From: Hesseltinella vesiculosa | Lineage: Eukaryota; Mucoromycota; Mucoromycetes; Mucorales; Cunninghamellaceae | Length of the DNA: 64,000 nucleotides | Assembly: GCA_002104935.1 (NCBI GenBank) | Contig: MCGT01000061.1 | Coordinates: 1-64,000, forward strand | Direction: 5' to 3' | Made by a program: the position numbers and the translations under genes | Notes under the pieces: generated by a model | Database searches by the model: none | Told to the model about the DNA's origin: nothing | The model's input: only the letters and a program-made list of their open reading frames with translations | Shown: positions 11,954 to 21,447 of the stretch, piece after piece | Numbering within the stretch: position 1 is the first letter of the stretch | How the letters are laid out: each line of letters begins with the position of its first letter

Positions 11954-14639
11954 AAGTCTTTGGTAAGTCAAAAAAAAAAGAAAAAAAAACCTGCTTCTTA
12001 TACCCCATCTTGTTTGATATGTATGCTTGCTCTCCAATGCCTTTTTTCAGTGTGGCTCTTGGCTCTGGACTCTCCTGGTGGCTCCCAGGGTAGCCTTTTG
12101 GTGAGGGATGGGCGGCGGGAAAGGTGGGTATTGTAAGCAATTGAAAAAAAAAAAAGAAAAAAAAAAAAAACAACCTAATCTACTGATGACCAGCAACACC
12201 TTCTCTGGCAAGCTTCTTGGCTCTGGACTCTCCTGGTGGCTCCCAGGGTAAGCAATTGAAAAATAAAAACGAACTAATCTCATGGTGTGCTGCAAGAACT
12301 TCTCTGGCAAGTTTCCTGGCTTTGGTCTATCCTGCTTGGCTTTCAGGGTAGCCATTTGGTGAGGGCGGGCGGTGGGAAAGGGGGCTGTCCGACCAAGTCT
12401 TTGGTAAGTCCAAAAAAAAACCATGCTTCTTATCTTACACCCCATCTTCTTAAACATGCATCAAATCCTTCTTGCTGGCTTTATCCCTTCAATATCACCT
12501 TTTGGTGATGGGTGGGTGGTGGGCTTCCCTTCCAAGTCCAAGTCTCTGTAAGTCCACAAGAAAACGATCGCTTTAAAACTCCGTATTGATTACCTATTGG
12601 CCAATTTTTTAGCGCTGAGCTCTGGGTCTGCTATCCTTCCTGGTTCTTGTGAGGGCAATTGGTCATACCGATAGGGCAATATTTGGCGGCGTGATGGGTC
12701 TTAACCGGCTCGGATCGCCATTTATGGGCAACATGTCCGAGGTCATGATTCAACCACCTGGATGGCTGCAATTCTCACAAGAACACCTCAGGACGTCTCT
12801 GCTCTGGTGTTGGTAGGTGCGTGAAGTGCCCATGACCAGCATCATCCTTGGCGCGGGTTCAAATCTATCTCTCGATTGGCTTTGGCTGGTTGGGCTTTGG
12901 GCTGAGGGCTTTGGGCTGAGGGTTCTCCAGGGTAGCCTTTTGGTGAGGGATGGGCGGCGGGCAAGGTGGCTATCCGATCAAGTCTTTGGTAAGTCAAAAA
13001 AAAAAAAAAGAAAAAAAAACCTGCTTCTTACACCCCATCTTGTTTGATATGTATGCTTGCTCTCCAATGCCTTTTTTCAGTGTGGCTCTTGGCTCTGGAC
13101 ACTCCTGGTGGCTCCCAGGGTAGCCTTTTGGTGAGGGATGGGCGGCGGGAAAGGTGGGTATTGTAAGCAATTGAAAAAAAAAAAGAAAAAGAAAAAAAAC
13201 AACCTAATCTACTGATGACCAGCAACACCTTCTCTGGCAAGCTTCTTGGCTCTGGACTCTCCTGGTGGCTCCCAGGGTAAGCAATTGAAAAATAAAAACG
13301 AACTAATCTCATGGTGTGCTGCAAGAACTTCTCTGGCAAGTTTCCTGGCTTTGGTCTATCCTGCTTGGCTTTCAGGGTAGCCATTTGGTGAGGGCGGGCG
13401 GTGGGAAAGGGGGCTGTCCGACCAAGTCTTTGGTAAGTCCAAAAAAAAACCATGCTTCTTATCTTACACCCCATCTTCTTAAACATGCATCAAATCCTTC
13501 TTGCTGGCTTTATCCCTTCAATATCACCTTTTGGTGATGGGTGGGTGGTGGGCTTCCCTTCCAAGTCCAAGTCTCTGTAAGTCCACAAGAAAACGATCGC
13601 TTTAAAACTCCGTATTGATTACCTATTGGCCAATTTTTTAGCGCTGAGCTCTGGGTCTGCTATCCTTCCTGGTTCTTGTGAGGGCAATTGGTCATACCGA
13701 TAGGGCAATATTTGGCGGCGTGATGGGTCTTAACCGGCTCGGATCGCCATTTATGGGCAACATGTCCGAGGTCATGATTCAACCACCTGGATGGCTGCAA
13801 TTCTCACAAGAACACCTCAGGACGTCTCTGCTCTGGTGTTGGTAGGTGCGTGAAGTGCCCATGACCAGCATCATCCTTGGCGCGGGTTCAAATCTATCTC
13901 TCGATTGGCTTTGGCTGGTTGGGCTTTGGGCTGAGGGCTTTGGGCTGAGGGTTCTCCAGGGTAGCCTTTTGGTGAGGGATGGGCGGCGGGCAAGGTGGCT
14001 ATCCGATCAAGTCTTTGGTAAGTCAAAAAAAAAAAAAGAAAAAAAAAACCTGCTTCTTACACCCCATCTTGTTTGATATGTATGCTTGCTCTCCAATGCC
14101 TTTTTTCAGTGTGGCTCTTGGCTCTGGACACTCCTGGTGGCTCCCAGGGTAGCCTTTTGGTGAGGGATGGGCGGCGGGAAAGGTGGGTATTGTAAGCAAT
14201 TGAAAAAAAAAAAGAAAAAGAAAAAAAACAACCTAATCTACTGATGACCAGCAACACCTTCTCTGGCAAGCTTCTTGGCTCTGGACTCTCCTGGTGGCTC
14301 CCAGGGTAAGCAATTGAAAAATAAAAACGAACTAATCTCATGGTGTGCTGCAAGAACTTCTCTGGCAAGTTTCCTGGCTTTGGTCTATCCTGCTTGGCTT
14401 TCAGGGTAGCCATTTGGTGAGGGCGGGCGGTGGGAAAGGGGGCTGTCCGACCAAGTCTTTGGTAAGTCCAAAAAAAAACCATGCTTCTTATCTTACACCC
14501 CATCTTCTTAAACATGCATCAAATCCTTCTTGCTGGCTTTATCCCTTCAATATCACCTTTTGGTGATGGGTGGGTGGTGGGCTTCCCTTCCAAGTCCAAG
14601 TCTCTGTAAGTCCACAAGAAAACGATCGCTTTAAAACTC
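11954..14639 (+). repeat. Tandem array of a 1,029-bp unit (about 2.6 copies) with donor-like motifs
   Basis: Positions 11954-12983, 12980-14012 and 14009-14639 are nearly identical, with an offset of 1,029 bp. Copies 2 and 3 differ by almost nothing beyond A-tract length, while copy 1 has a few more differences. Each unit contains shorter internal repeats built from GGCTCTGGACTCTCCTGG, CAGGGTAGCCTTTTGGTGAG and GATGGGCGGCGGG. Each of these ends in GTAAGTC or GTAAGCAATTG followed by an A tract (first unit: 11964, 12133, 12248, 12404, 12548, then 12989). An acceptor-like CCTTTTTTCAG occurs once per unit (about 12050). There is no long conserved ORF; the ORFs seen are short and read through A tracts. 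The array ends where the sequence switches at 14640. Confidence 0.9.
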
Positions 14640-15470
14640 CGAAGAAAAGACCGCTTATTGAACCCCGCTGGGGTTTCACGAGCATTTTTTATATGCTATT
14701 TTAGGCTCCCTTCAAAAGATGTGCAGACAAACCACAAGTGTTTGTCGTTTAGGATGTGCTATTGGACGTGAACTCAAAATTTGCTCGCACTGTTTATAGA
14801 ATTCTCCAATTAAAAAGTAGCGTAAGCGTAAAAAGAAAGGGAAGGTGGTGGCGGTTGTTTAGTTTCTTAATTGGGACTTTTTTTTTTTACGGCAGTACTA
14901 TTCTGGGGTGGGCTTTCGGTGCTGCTCCCCCTCCCACCAATTCTGGCTTTTGTTTGTTCTTGCCTCCTTTTTTTAAACTCCCTTTTCTTTTTTTTTGGTC
15001 TCTTTCTTTTTTATTTTTCAAATCCTCTTTTCCTTACTCTTTTTCTTTTTTTTTATTCTTTCTTCAAGTTTACACCGACTACGTTTTCGGTAGGTATTCT
15101 TTTGTTTCTCTTCTATTCCATTATCTTTCTTAACAATTATTTTTTTTATCAATTAAAGGTGTCAGTATTATATTTCAAGGGTCGCCCCACAACAAGTACG
15201 AAGCATGACAGGCTAACTTTCCTGATTAGGAAGAATAAGGTCAGAACAAAAAATGGCAGAGTGAGTGAATAACGAGAAGTAAAAAGGAATGCATGACTGT
15301 TGAACGTAGAGTCAGTGTCAATGAGAAAATGCGTAGTTTTATGAGAGTTGTACAATGACTGGTTGAGGAGATATTGTAGGAAAGGCTGTGGGCTTGTAAG
15401 CGGAAGAAAGGGCAAAATGGGTGTGCCAAGGAAGGGGAATACCAGAACTTGTGCACAATCTTGGTGTGGT
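14640..15470. other. Pyrimidine-rich spacer, no gene seen
   Basis: About 14870-15150 is very T-rich on the plus strand, and the reading frames there are poly-Phe/Leu artefacts. About 15150-15470 has no recognisable motif in any frame. Confidence 0.6.
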
Positions 15471-15479
15471 TCTTGTTTC

Positions 15480-16335
15480 GCAAAAGCTTGATTTTATGGG
15501 CAACACTATCATCACCTACCTTGCTGCGATGGATGACTATCTACTTTACAACAGCGCGTGCTCTTGCTTTGCCTTGGAGATCGTTATGATCTTGTTGTTG
15601 ATGAGGCGCGCAACTTTTGTTGTCTACGTAGAGGATGTTTCACCCATTTTCTCGAAGATGAGTTACACCTGTCATATCATCCCACTTGCTTACATCGCAA
15701 AGGATTGTCACCTATCAGTGACAGCAGTGTATTCTAAAAAAAAAAAAAAGAGCGGAACAGCCATAGTGATACACTTTTTTTATTCTTCAACAGTGATGAT
15801 GTTCATTGACAGGTGCTCCCACTTTGTTCGTGATGGCAACCACACTTGTTCATTTCCAATTATCTTCAAGCCGCCACTGCTGTGTACAGTACTCACCAGA
15901 TGCCCTAGAAAAACCAAGTGCCATTCAGCAACCACAGCTCTTACGAGCAATTCTACAGAAGTATATTTTGGCGACCTGCGTACTTCAGTGGAAGCGTATG
16001 CATAAATATGCAAAATGAAGTTGATCGGGGACCAGTTGTTCTCCTCTATGGATCCCACATCCCAGTGATGCAGCTTCCTTGGAACTGGCCGGGTCAATGA
16101 AGTTGCAGATGACGCCTCTTCTGTTGGTATTGGGCATGTCTGTGGCTATTCCTACCTTGGCGATCCTGCAATTGGCTTTTGCGGTCATCAGCGATTGGTT
16201 TTTCGAGTTTCCTTGGAATACCCGCCGATTAAGTCACACATTACTCAACCTGATGGTTCAGTGAACATAATGTTTGCCAACGAATGTTTCGACAATGTGT
16301 TTGCCCTTCTCACTCATTTCTCCTGGTCAACGCCC
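15480..16335 (+). pseudogene. Second decayed copy of the multicopy gene seen at 1-770
   Basis: The segment 16195-16320 reads LEYPPIKSHITQPDG and then a phenylalanine-rich stretch. It aligns with LENPLIKQRITQPAG at the window start, and DNA identity is visible in blocks such as TTCCTTGGAATACCCGCCGATTAAG. Upstream frames (15496-15730, 15806-16018) look coding but are broken by stops, an A13 tract at 15737-15749 and frame shifts. This copy appears to hold a more upstream part of the gene than the one at position 1. No function can be assigned beyond that relationship. Confidence 0.4.
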
Positions 16336-16593
16336 GTTAAATCATTTTCAAGTGAACAAGAAAGTAAAATGAAGTACGTGCGAAATAATTTTTAGTGCAT
16401 ACCATCCAACTCATCCCTCTGGCATCTAATATAAGTTCAGTTTTAATCAAGGTCATTTCTGAATTTGTTTTTATTGGTATGCAAAATTTGGGGTGAAATT
16501 ACATGAGGTGATTTCTGCACTGCGATTTTTTGCCCAGATTGCTTGCCCCGAGGCTATTGTTTCTGTCGCACGCTTGGTCAGAAATCAAAATGG

Positions 16594-16655
16594 GTCTGTA
16601 CGCCAGTTACCTCCAGGTCGTCATAACTGGGCAACCGTTTACTGGCACTTTTTTT
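16594..16655. repeat. Short dispersed repeat R75, copy 1
   Basis: Shares GCCAGTTACCTCCAGGTCGT, CATAACTGGGCAACC and TGGCA-TTTTTT with the copies at 17837-17916 and 18651-18725. It is non-coding. Confidence 0.55.
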
Positions 16656-16929
16656 AAAATGTATGAAATGAAAAAGAACAAAAAAGCGGCGAAGTTCCCT
16701 CGTTGGGAGCAAAAAAAAAAAAAAAAAACCTCTTGAGAAACGAGTGCCTTATTTTCAATACTGCAATGCTTTGCCTGCTTTTCATTGTTTGTCATTGAAG
16801 AATGTCTTTCAAGAAGCATCATCATTAAGTTTATTTGATGATAAAAGAGGTGCCTTGTCTCGATAACTGGCAAAGAGCAGAGCTCTATTGAGAGCGTTTG
16901 CGTTTTTTTTTCTTCAAAATACTGTAGCC

Positions 16930-17068
16930 GAAGAATTTTGGTAAAAATAACTTGAGAGCCCTTTATTCTGTCAGCTTTAATACTTTTCTTACCCTCTATG
17001 TGCCTATGGATGCTCTAGGTTATAATGTTTAAAATGAAACCAAGAACGCCTTTCAATGCCACTGCACT
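16930..17068. repeat. Dispersed repeat, copy 1 (partner at 20735-20862)
   Basis: Blocks ACTTGAGAGCCCTTTATTCT, GTCAGCTTTAATAC and AAAATGAAACCAAGAACGCC recur in the same order near 20750-20855. The flank up to 18300 shows no gene; frames there are short and A/T-tract driven. Confidence 0.6.
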
Positions 17069-17836
17069 GTCGATTTATCGCAGGAAACAGAAATGGGGCA
17101 ACCAAAAAAAAAAAAGGGGAAAAAAAGGGGATTTGAAACGACGCAATCAAGATCGATCAGCAGATCGATCGTTGCCCATTCTGGGGACAAAGTGATTTCC
17201 TATTGGTTTCAGTCACCTTTTTTTTCCCACCAATTTCTTGATGATTTTTTGGTTGTCCTTTACTGTTTATTGCGATTACACCACAATGGGGTGATGATGC
17301 CTAGGCGTGTTTAGATTCATTTTAAAGCTACGAACCAAGGCTATCCGTAGGGAAGCATAACGTTGGAAAAGCAATGAAACTAGCCGAGAAACATGCTCTC
17401 AAGTAGTTGTGCAACCAAAATTCCTCTGCTGTTTTTTTGTCAATACGACCAAAAACAAGCAAAATGGAAGCGGGAGCTTGCTACTGTTCAAAAAAAAAGA
17501 AGGCTATCTTTTTGAAATGAAAGATGTCAAGCACAGACCAGGAGAATGCAGATCTCTATTATATCAAACATAGTTAATTTAGTTCTATTTGGAAATTAAA
17601 CCGAAAATTGAGTTTCCATTTGAAACCCTCTCTTTACCTTTTTTAGTTTGGCACCTTTTTATGACCAGCTGACTGCCTCCTCATTTCTTTTTTTTTCAGG
17701 GTCAAAAGGCATGTTTTTGATTTTTCCTTTTTTTTTCTTCACTCAAGAACCCGCTGGAACAAGGCCAAGCAAGGTCCATAATAACCAAATAATGCCAAGA
17801 AACTTTTCCTACAAGAAAAAAAGTCATGTCATTGAT

Positions 17837-17916
17837 GGGTATGCATGTCAATACCTCCACGTGGTCATACCTGGGTAACCATCTTTTTTAAGTTGGGCTA
17901 TACCTGGCATTTTTGT
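17837..17916. repeat. Short dispersed repeat R75, copy 2
   Basis: Contains ATACCTCCACGTGGTCATAC, CTGGGTAACCAT, GGGCTA and GGCATTTTT. It is the best-preserved of the three copies in the window. Confidence 0.6.
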
Positions 17917-18324
17917 TTAAAACAAAGAAAGATGCAGCGTTGGTAAATGTTATTAGAGCGAAGCTTTTTGATCACGTGATTATTTGGTGCGGAATCCCAA
18001 ATACCCCACAAAAAAAAACTGCTTTGAGCACAGCTACTCACACTCGTATGTTTTCCATTCCTGTTAGACATCACAAGGAAAGGACAAAAGAAGCAGGTAA
18101 ACACAAAACAAAAAGTATAACAAAGTTTACTAACATTTTTGCGGTGGGAACCTAATTTATGATTTGAATGGCCTAGCAAACTCAAGACCTGGGGAAACAA
18201 GTCATAAGCTTGACGAACTTATGGCGGGAAACCCCAGGCCCGGCTCTCGGCTCGTATTCCAGGGTGATTTTTTCCCGGTGACCGTTGGCTGGAAGGAGGT
18301 AGGATGGACAGGATGGCAGGATGG

Positions 18325-18625
18325 CACGGTTTTTGTCTTCCCTCCTGTGGGGCTTATGTCCTTTTCCTAAAAGGATTCATAAAAGGTTTTTGTCTTTCCT
18401 CTCGAGAGGTTTATGTCCATACCCAAAAAGGATTCATAAAAACAGGTTTTTTTTGTCTTTACTCTCCGGAGGTTTATGTTCATTTTTCCTATACAAAAAA
18501 CTAACAATCATAAGAAAAGGTTTTTTTTGTCTTTCCTCTCCGGAGGTTTATGTTCATTTTTCCTATACAAAAAACTAGAAATCATAAAGGTTTCTTCGTC
18601 TTCCCTCACAGGGGGGTTATGCTTC
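18325..18625. repeat. Five-unit tandem repeat with CCTC(N)GAGG palindromes
   Basis: Units of about 55-75 bp have the form GGTTTTTGTCTTTCCTC, palindrome, GGTTTATGTCCAT-TTTCC and a following A-rich tail. The palindromic core varies from CCTCTCGAGAGG (perfect) to CTCTCCGGAGG (twice), CCTCCTGTGGGG and CCTCACAGGGGG. Compensatory-looking changes keep a small stem. The 85-aa reading frame across it is only the repeat read as protein. Confidence 0.75.
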
Positions 18626-18650
18626 TTTTTCCGTAAAAGATAGACATAAG

Positions 18651-18725
18651 GGTGTGTAAGCCAACCACTTCCACGTAGTCACACCTGGGCAACCATGAAA
18701 ATGGGCTAGGAGTTGGCATTCTTTC
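18651..18725. repeat. Short dispersed repeat R75, copy 3
   Basis: Contains CACTTCCACGTAGTCACACC, TGGGCAACCAT, GGGCTA and GGCATTCTTT in the same order as copy 2. Confidence 0.6.
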
Positions 18726-19184
18726 TACTTTCTTTAGATAGTTAAAATTTTAAGAAATAAAACGATGAAAGAGAATGGTGGCGGTAATGGCTAGTTTTTT
18801 TTTTTACTTGATTGCTACATACTGCAAACGCTGTAGCAGTAGATTAAAAAAAGAAAGTGAGTGACTGGGAAAAAGAAGTTACTTCTCATTTCCAACATCC
18901 TTATGGTAGGGAAAGATGAGAATGTAGCAAGCCAAAGTCCAAAATAAAAAAAGCCCGTCTATTTTTTTTTTTTTGCCAGATATGATTGATATAAGAGATA
19001 GTATTCTGAAGCTAGTTCCTCTGCTCGTTTTATTGCTTTTCTTACTTTGACAAACGTGTGAATAAGCCTGGTTATAAATTGTGAAATAACCAAGCATGTT
19101 AAAAACGAAACGAACGTGTTCCTTGTCACCATGCTCTTTTTCCTTTTTTTTTTTCATGCGTGCGCGAGAGTAGGCTTGGTTGTA

Positions 19185-19312
19185 AGCAAATCCAGCCCGC
19201 CATTGCTCCATCGATCATCTTTTCGCTGCCGTTTGCTAAAACGTCAAACCAACGCACCCCCCCCCATTTTTTTTTGGTATTTCCCACATCCTTTTTTCAT
19301 CATCACGACATT
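19185..19312. repeat. Dispersed repeat, copy 1 (partner at 21145-21272)
   Basis: Both copies carry CCATTGCTCCATCGA-CATC, CGCTGCCGTTTGCTAAAACG, CAAACCAACGCACCCCCC, a T8-T9 tract and CCCACATCCTTTTTTCATCA. From 19313 to 20330 nothing beyond T tracts and short frames is seen. Confidence 0.75.
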
Positions 19313-20329
19313 CCTAGAGGTAGGAATGGCTTGACGAAATACAGTAGGATGTGAAGGGCTACTTCTTCTCCCTTTGCTTAAACGGCAACGAATAAAAGTT
19401 TGAACCAAATTTGGTAAAGGAGAATGGAGCATTATGTTCCAACTTTGACAGTAAAAAGTGTCATGGAAAAAAAAATTGGCGGCTGCTCATTGATGGGCGC
19501 TCGAGGCCTTCTATCCATTTTGTGCTACGCTTCACCTCTCTTTTATTTTGTCTACAACAGCTCCAACGCATGGCTTGTAGGTAAAAAAAGAAAAGCAACA
19601 AAGTTTAGCCACGAACATCCTGTCTTATCTCCGTTCATACGACCTTTGAAAAAAAGTGAAAATGAAACGAAAAGACTAAAAATAATTGATGTGGGAAAGA
19701 GAGAAAGAAAAAAATGGGGGGAGGGGTGAAGAAGTGTATTCTACTGCGATCGACTGTCGACGCATTCAAAAATGGAAAGCACTTTGTCAACGGGATCGAG
19801 TTGCATAGCGTAGTTTGAATTCTCTTTTCCTTTTTTCCCATCGTTTTTTTTCACTGCTTCGTACGTTTGCACGACAATGAAATGATCTTGACTGGGCGTT
19901 CTCGGGTTCATTTTCAGGCTTATAACCAACGGTTCCCATAGGCATGCAAAGCTTTGAAAGCATACTGACCAACTAGCAAGCCTTCAATTTGTGGTGTTAC
20001 CATCCTTCCTCAGCTGTTTTGACAAAGAACATTCGCGCAAGCTCTCGCACAATACCCTTTTGATGTTGCCATGATATCTCGTTCCAAATAAATACATTTC
20101 TCAATGCAGCCTCTTTTTTGTTGCCATCCAGTGAACAAGAGTCTCTGCATTCCAACTCGTTATTCAACATAATAGGAAGAAATACACTACACTCAATACT
20201 TTTTTATTATTGACAGGACTTTCTCCTTATCTTTTTTTTTCAGACTGCTCTGTGGGAACAAGTGAATCTCAAGGGAAATCTCAATTGAAGACCTTTTTCA
20301 TTTAACTTGTATTTTTTTTCCTTGTTGTC

Positions 20330-20660
20330 GGATTCCCGATAGCCTGCCAGCCAACGGGTGGCATGTTCCCTTGGCCGCCTCCCTACTGAGGCCCCTCCAC
20401 CTGGAGGGTAAGCGGGGGATACTTGCCTACCAGTACGCCAAGCTAAAAGAACAGACGTCCTAGCTCCAAGGGTGCAACCCCTCGGCCATTAGGATATCGA
20501 ATGTTCACTCCAAGATGTGAAGGTGCTAGCCGGCCAGCTAGCACCAAAGAGTGATCGCGTAGGAATCACCCCACTCGGAGCCGCAGAAGGTTACCCTTAC
20601 AACGAGAAAAAGCAGCGTTTGGTGGAAACAAGGGGTCTCGCCACCCTCGTATCCACCGGT
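20330..20660. other. GC-rich island with several short hairpins
   Basis: Stands out from AT-rich surroundings. Visible stems are CCCTCCA/TGGAGGG (20393-20408), GGGT/ACCC within AGGGTGCAACCCCT (about 20475) and GGTGCTAGC/GCTAGCACC (20522-20545, nine perfect pairs). The minus strand near 20495 has a loose match to a tRNA A box (TGGCCGAGGGG), but no B box at a fitting distance. It could be a structured RNA gene, a SINE head or a fragment of foreign DNA. Confidence 0.4.
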
Positions 20661-20734
20661 GAAAAAAAAAAACGAGAAAGTCGACAGAATGGCCTCGTTT
20701 TTATACTTTGCAGAATGTTTCAAAATAGGTGAAG

Positions 20735-20862
20735 AAACTTGGTAACACAGTAACTTGACGGCCTTTTACTCTGTCGGTTTTAACGCCTTTTTTTACTCTA
20801 TGCATGTCCGTCGACAGCCTTGGTCTAAACTTTAAAATGAAACCAAGAACGCCTTGTCAATA
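20735..20862. repeat. Dispersed repeat, copy 2 (partner at 16930-17068)
   Basis: ACTTGACGGCCTTTTACTCT, GTCGGTTTTAACGCC and AAAATGAAACCAAGAACGCC match the first copy. Confidence 0.6.
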
Positions 20863-21144
20863 AAAGAGCAACATAGCCAAAAAATCATGAACAATGCAGT
20901 GACAGTGTAATCCCGGTGACATATTGATTTCCATTTTTATGGCCATTGACGAGTCCCCCCCTTTTTTTATTTTTAGCTGTCTTCATTTTCACATGATTAA
21001 AGAACAATGGAGAAGGGTTGTTCCTTGCTTTTTTTTTTTTTTTTTTGTTTACTCACGAGTTTCAAGATTGAAAAAAAGGAAGGTGGTACACCAAGCTTTT
21101 TTTTTTTCATGCTCTTTCAATCGTACTCTAACTTTTTGTGTGAG

Positions 21145-21272
21145 CTAATCCAGTCCACCATTGCTCCATCGACCATCTTTCGCTGCCGTTTGCTAAAACG
21201 GCAAACCAACGCACCCCCCCATTTTTTTTTTGGTTTTATCCCACATCCTTTTTTCATCATCACGCCATTCCT
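21145..21272. repeat. Dispersed repeat, copy 2 (partner at 19185-19312)
   Basis: Near-identical to the first copy, including the C-run and the T tract. The interval 20863-21144 holds T tracts and no supported gene. Confidence 0.75.
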
Positions 21273-21447
21273 ATCGCTCGTTGCTGGCATCCTTCCAAAT
21301 AATGTCAATAAACTATCATGTGTTTGCCTTTTCAAAATAAACGGCCATTTTTGTCTTTCAATAACATTTCAATGTTGTGAAATTGTACGAAGCAACACTG
21401 CACAGACCAAAAACGATGAAAAAAAAGAGGTTTCAAACTACGCCAGA

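Noticed and set aside
12047..12457. 136-152 residue minus-strand ORFs repeated in each 1,029-bp unit
   Set aside because: They pass through A/T tracts whose length varies between copies, so the frame is not conserved. Composition is not protein-like.
14756..15272. Long hydrophobic Phe/Leu ORFs that look like membrane proteins
   Set aside because: They are translations of T-rich DNA with no polar loops, conserved motifs or plausible start context.
18321..18578. 85-residue ORF with repeated Leu/Cys/Pro motif
   Set aside because: It is the tandem nucleotide repeat read in one frame. Frame is not kept between all units.
20440..20510. tRNA on the minus strand of the GC island
   Set aside because: An A-box-like TGGCCGAGGGG exists but no B box or cloverleaf follows at a fitting distance.
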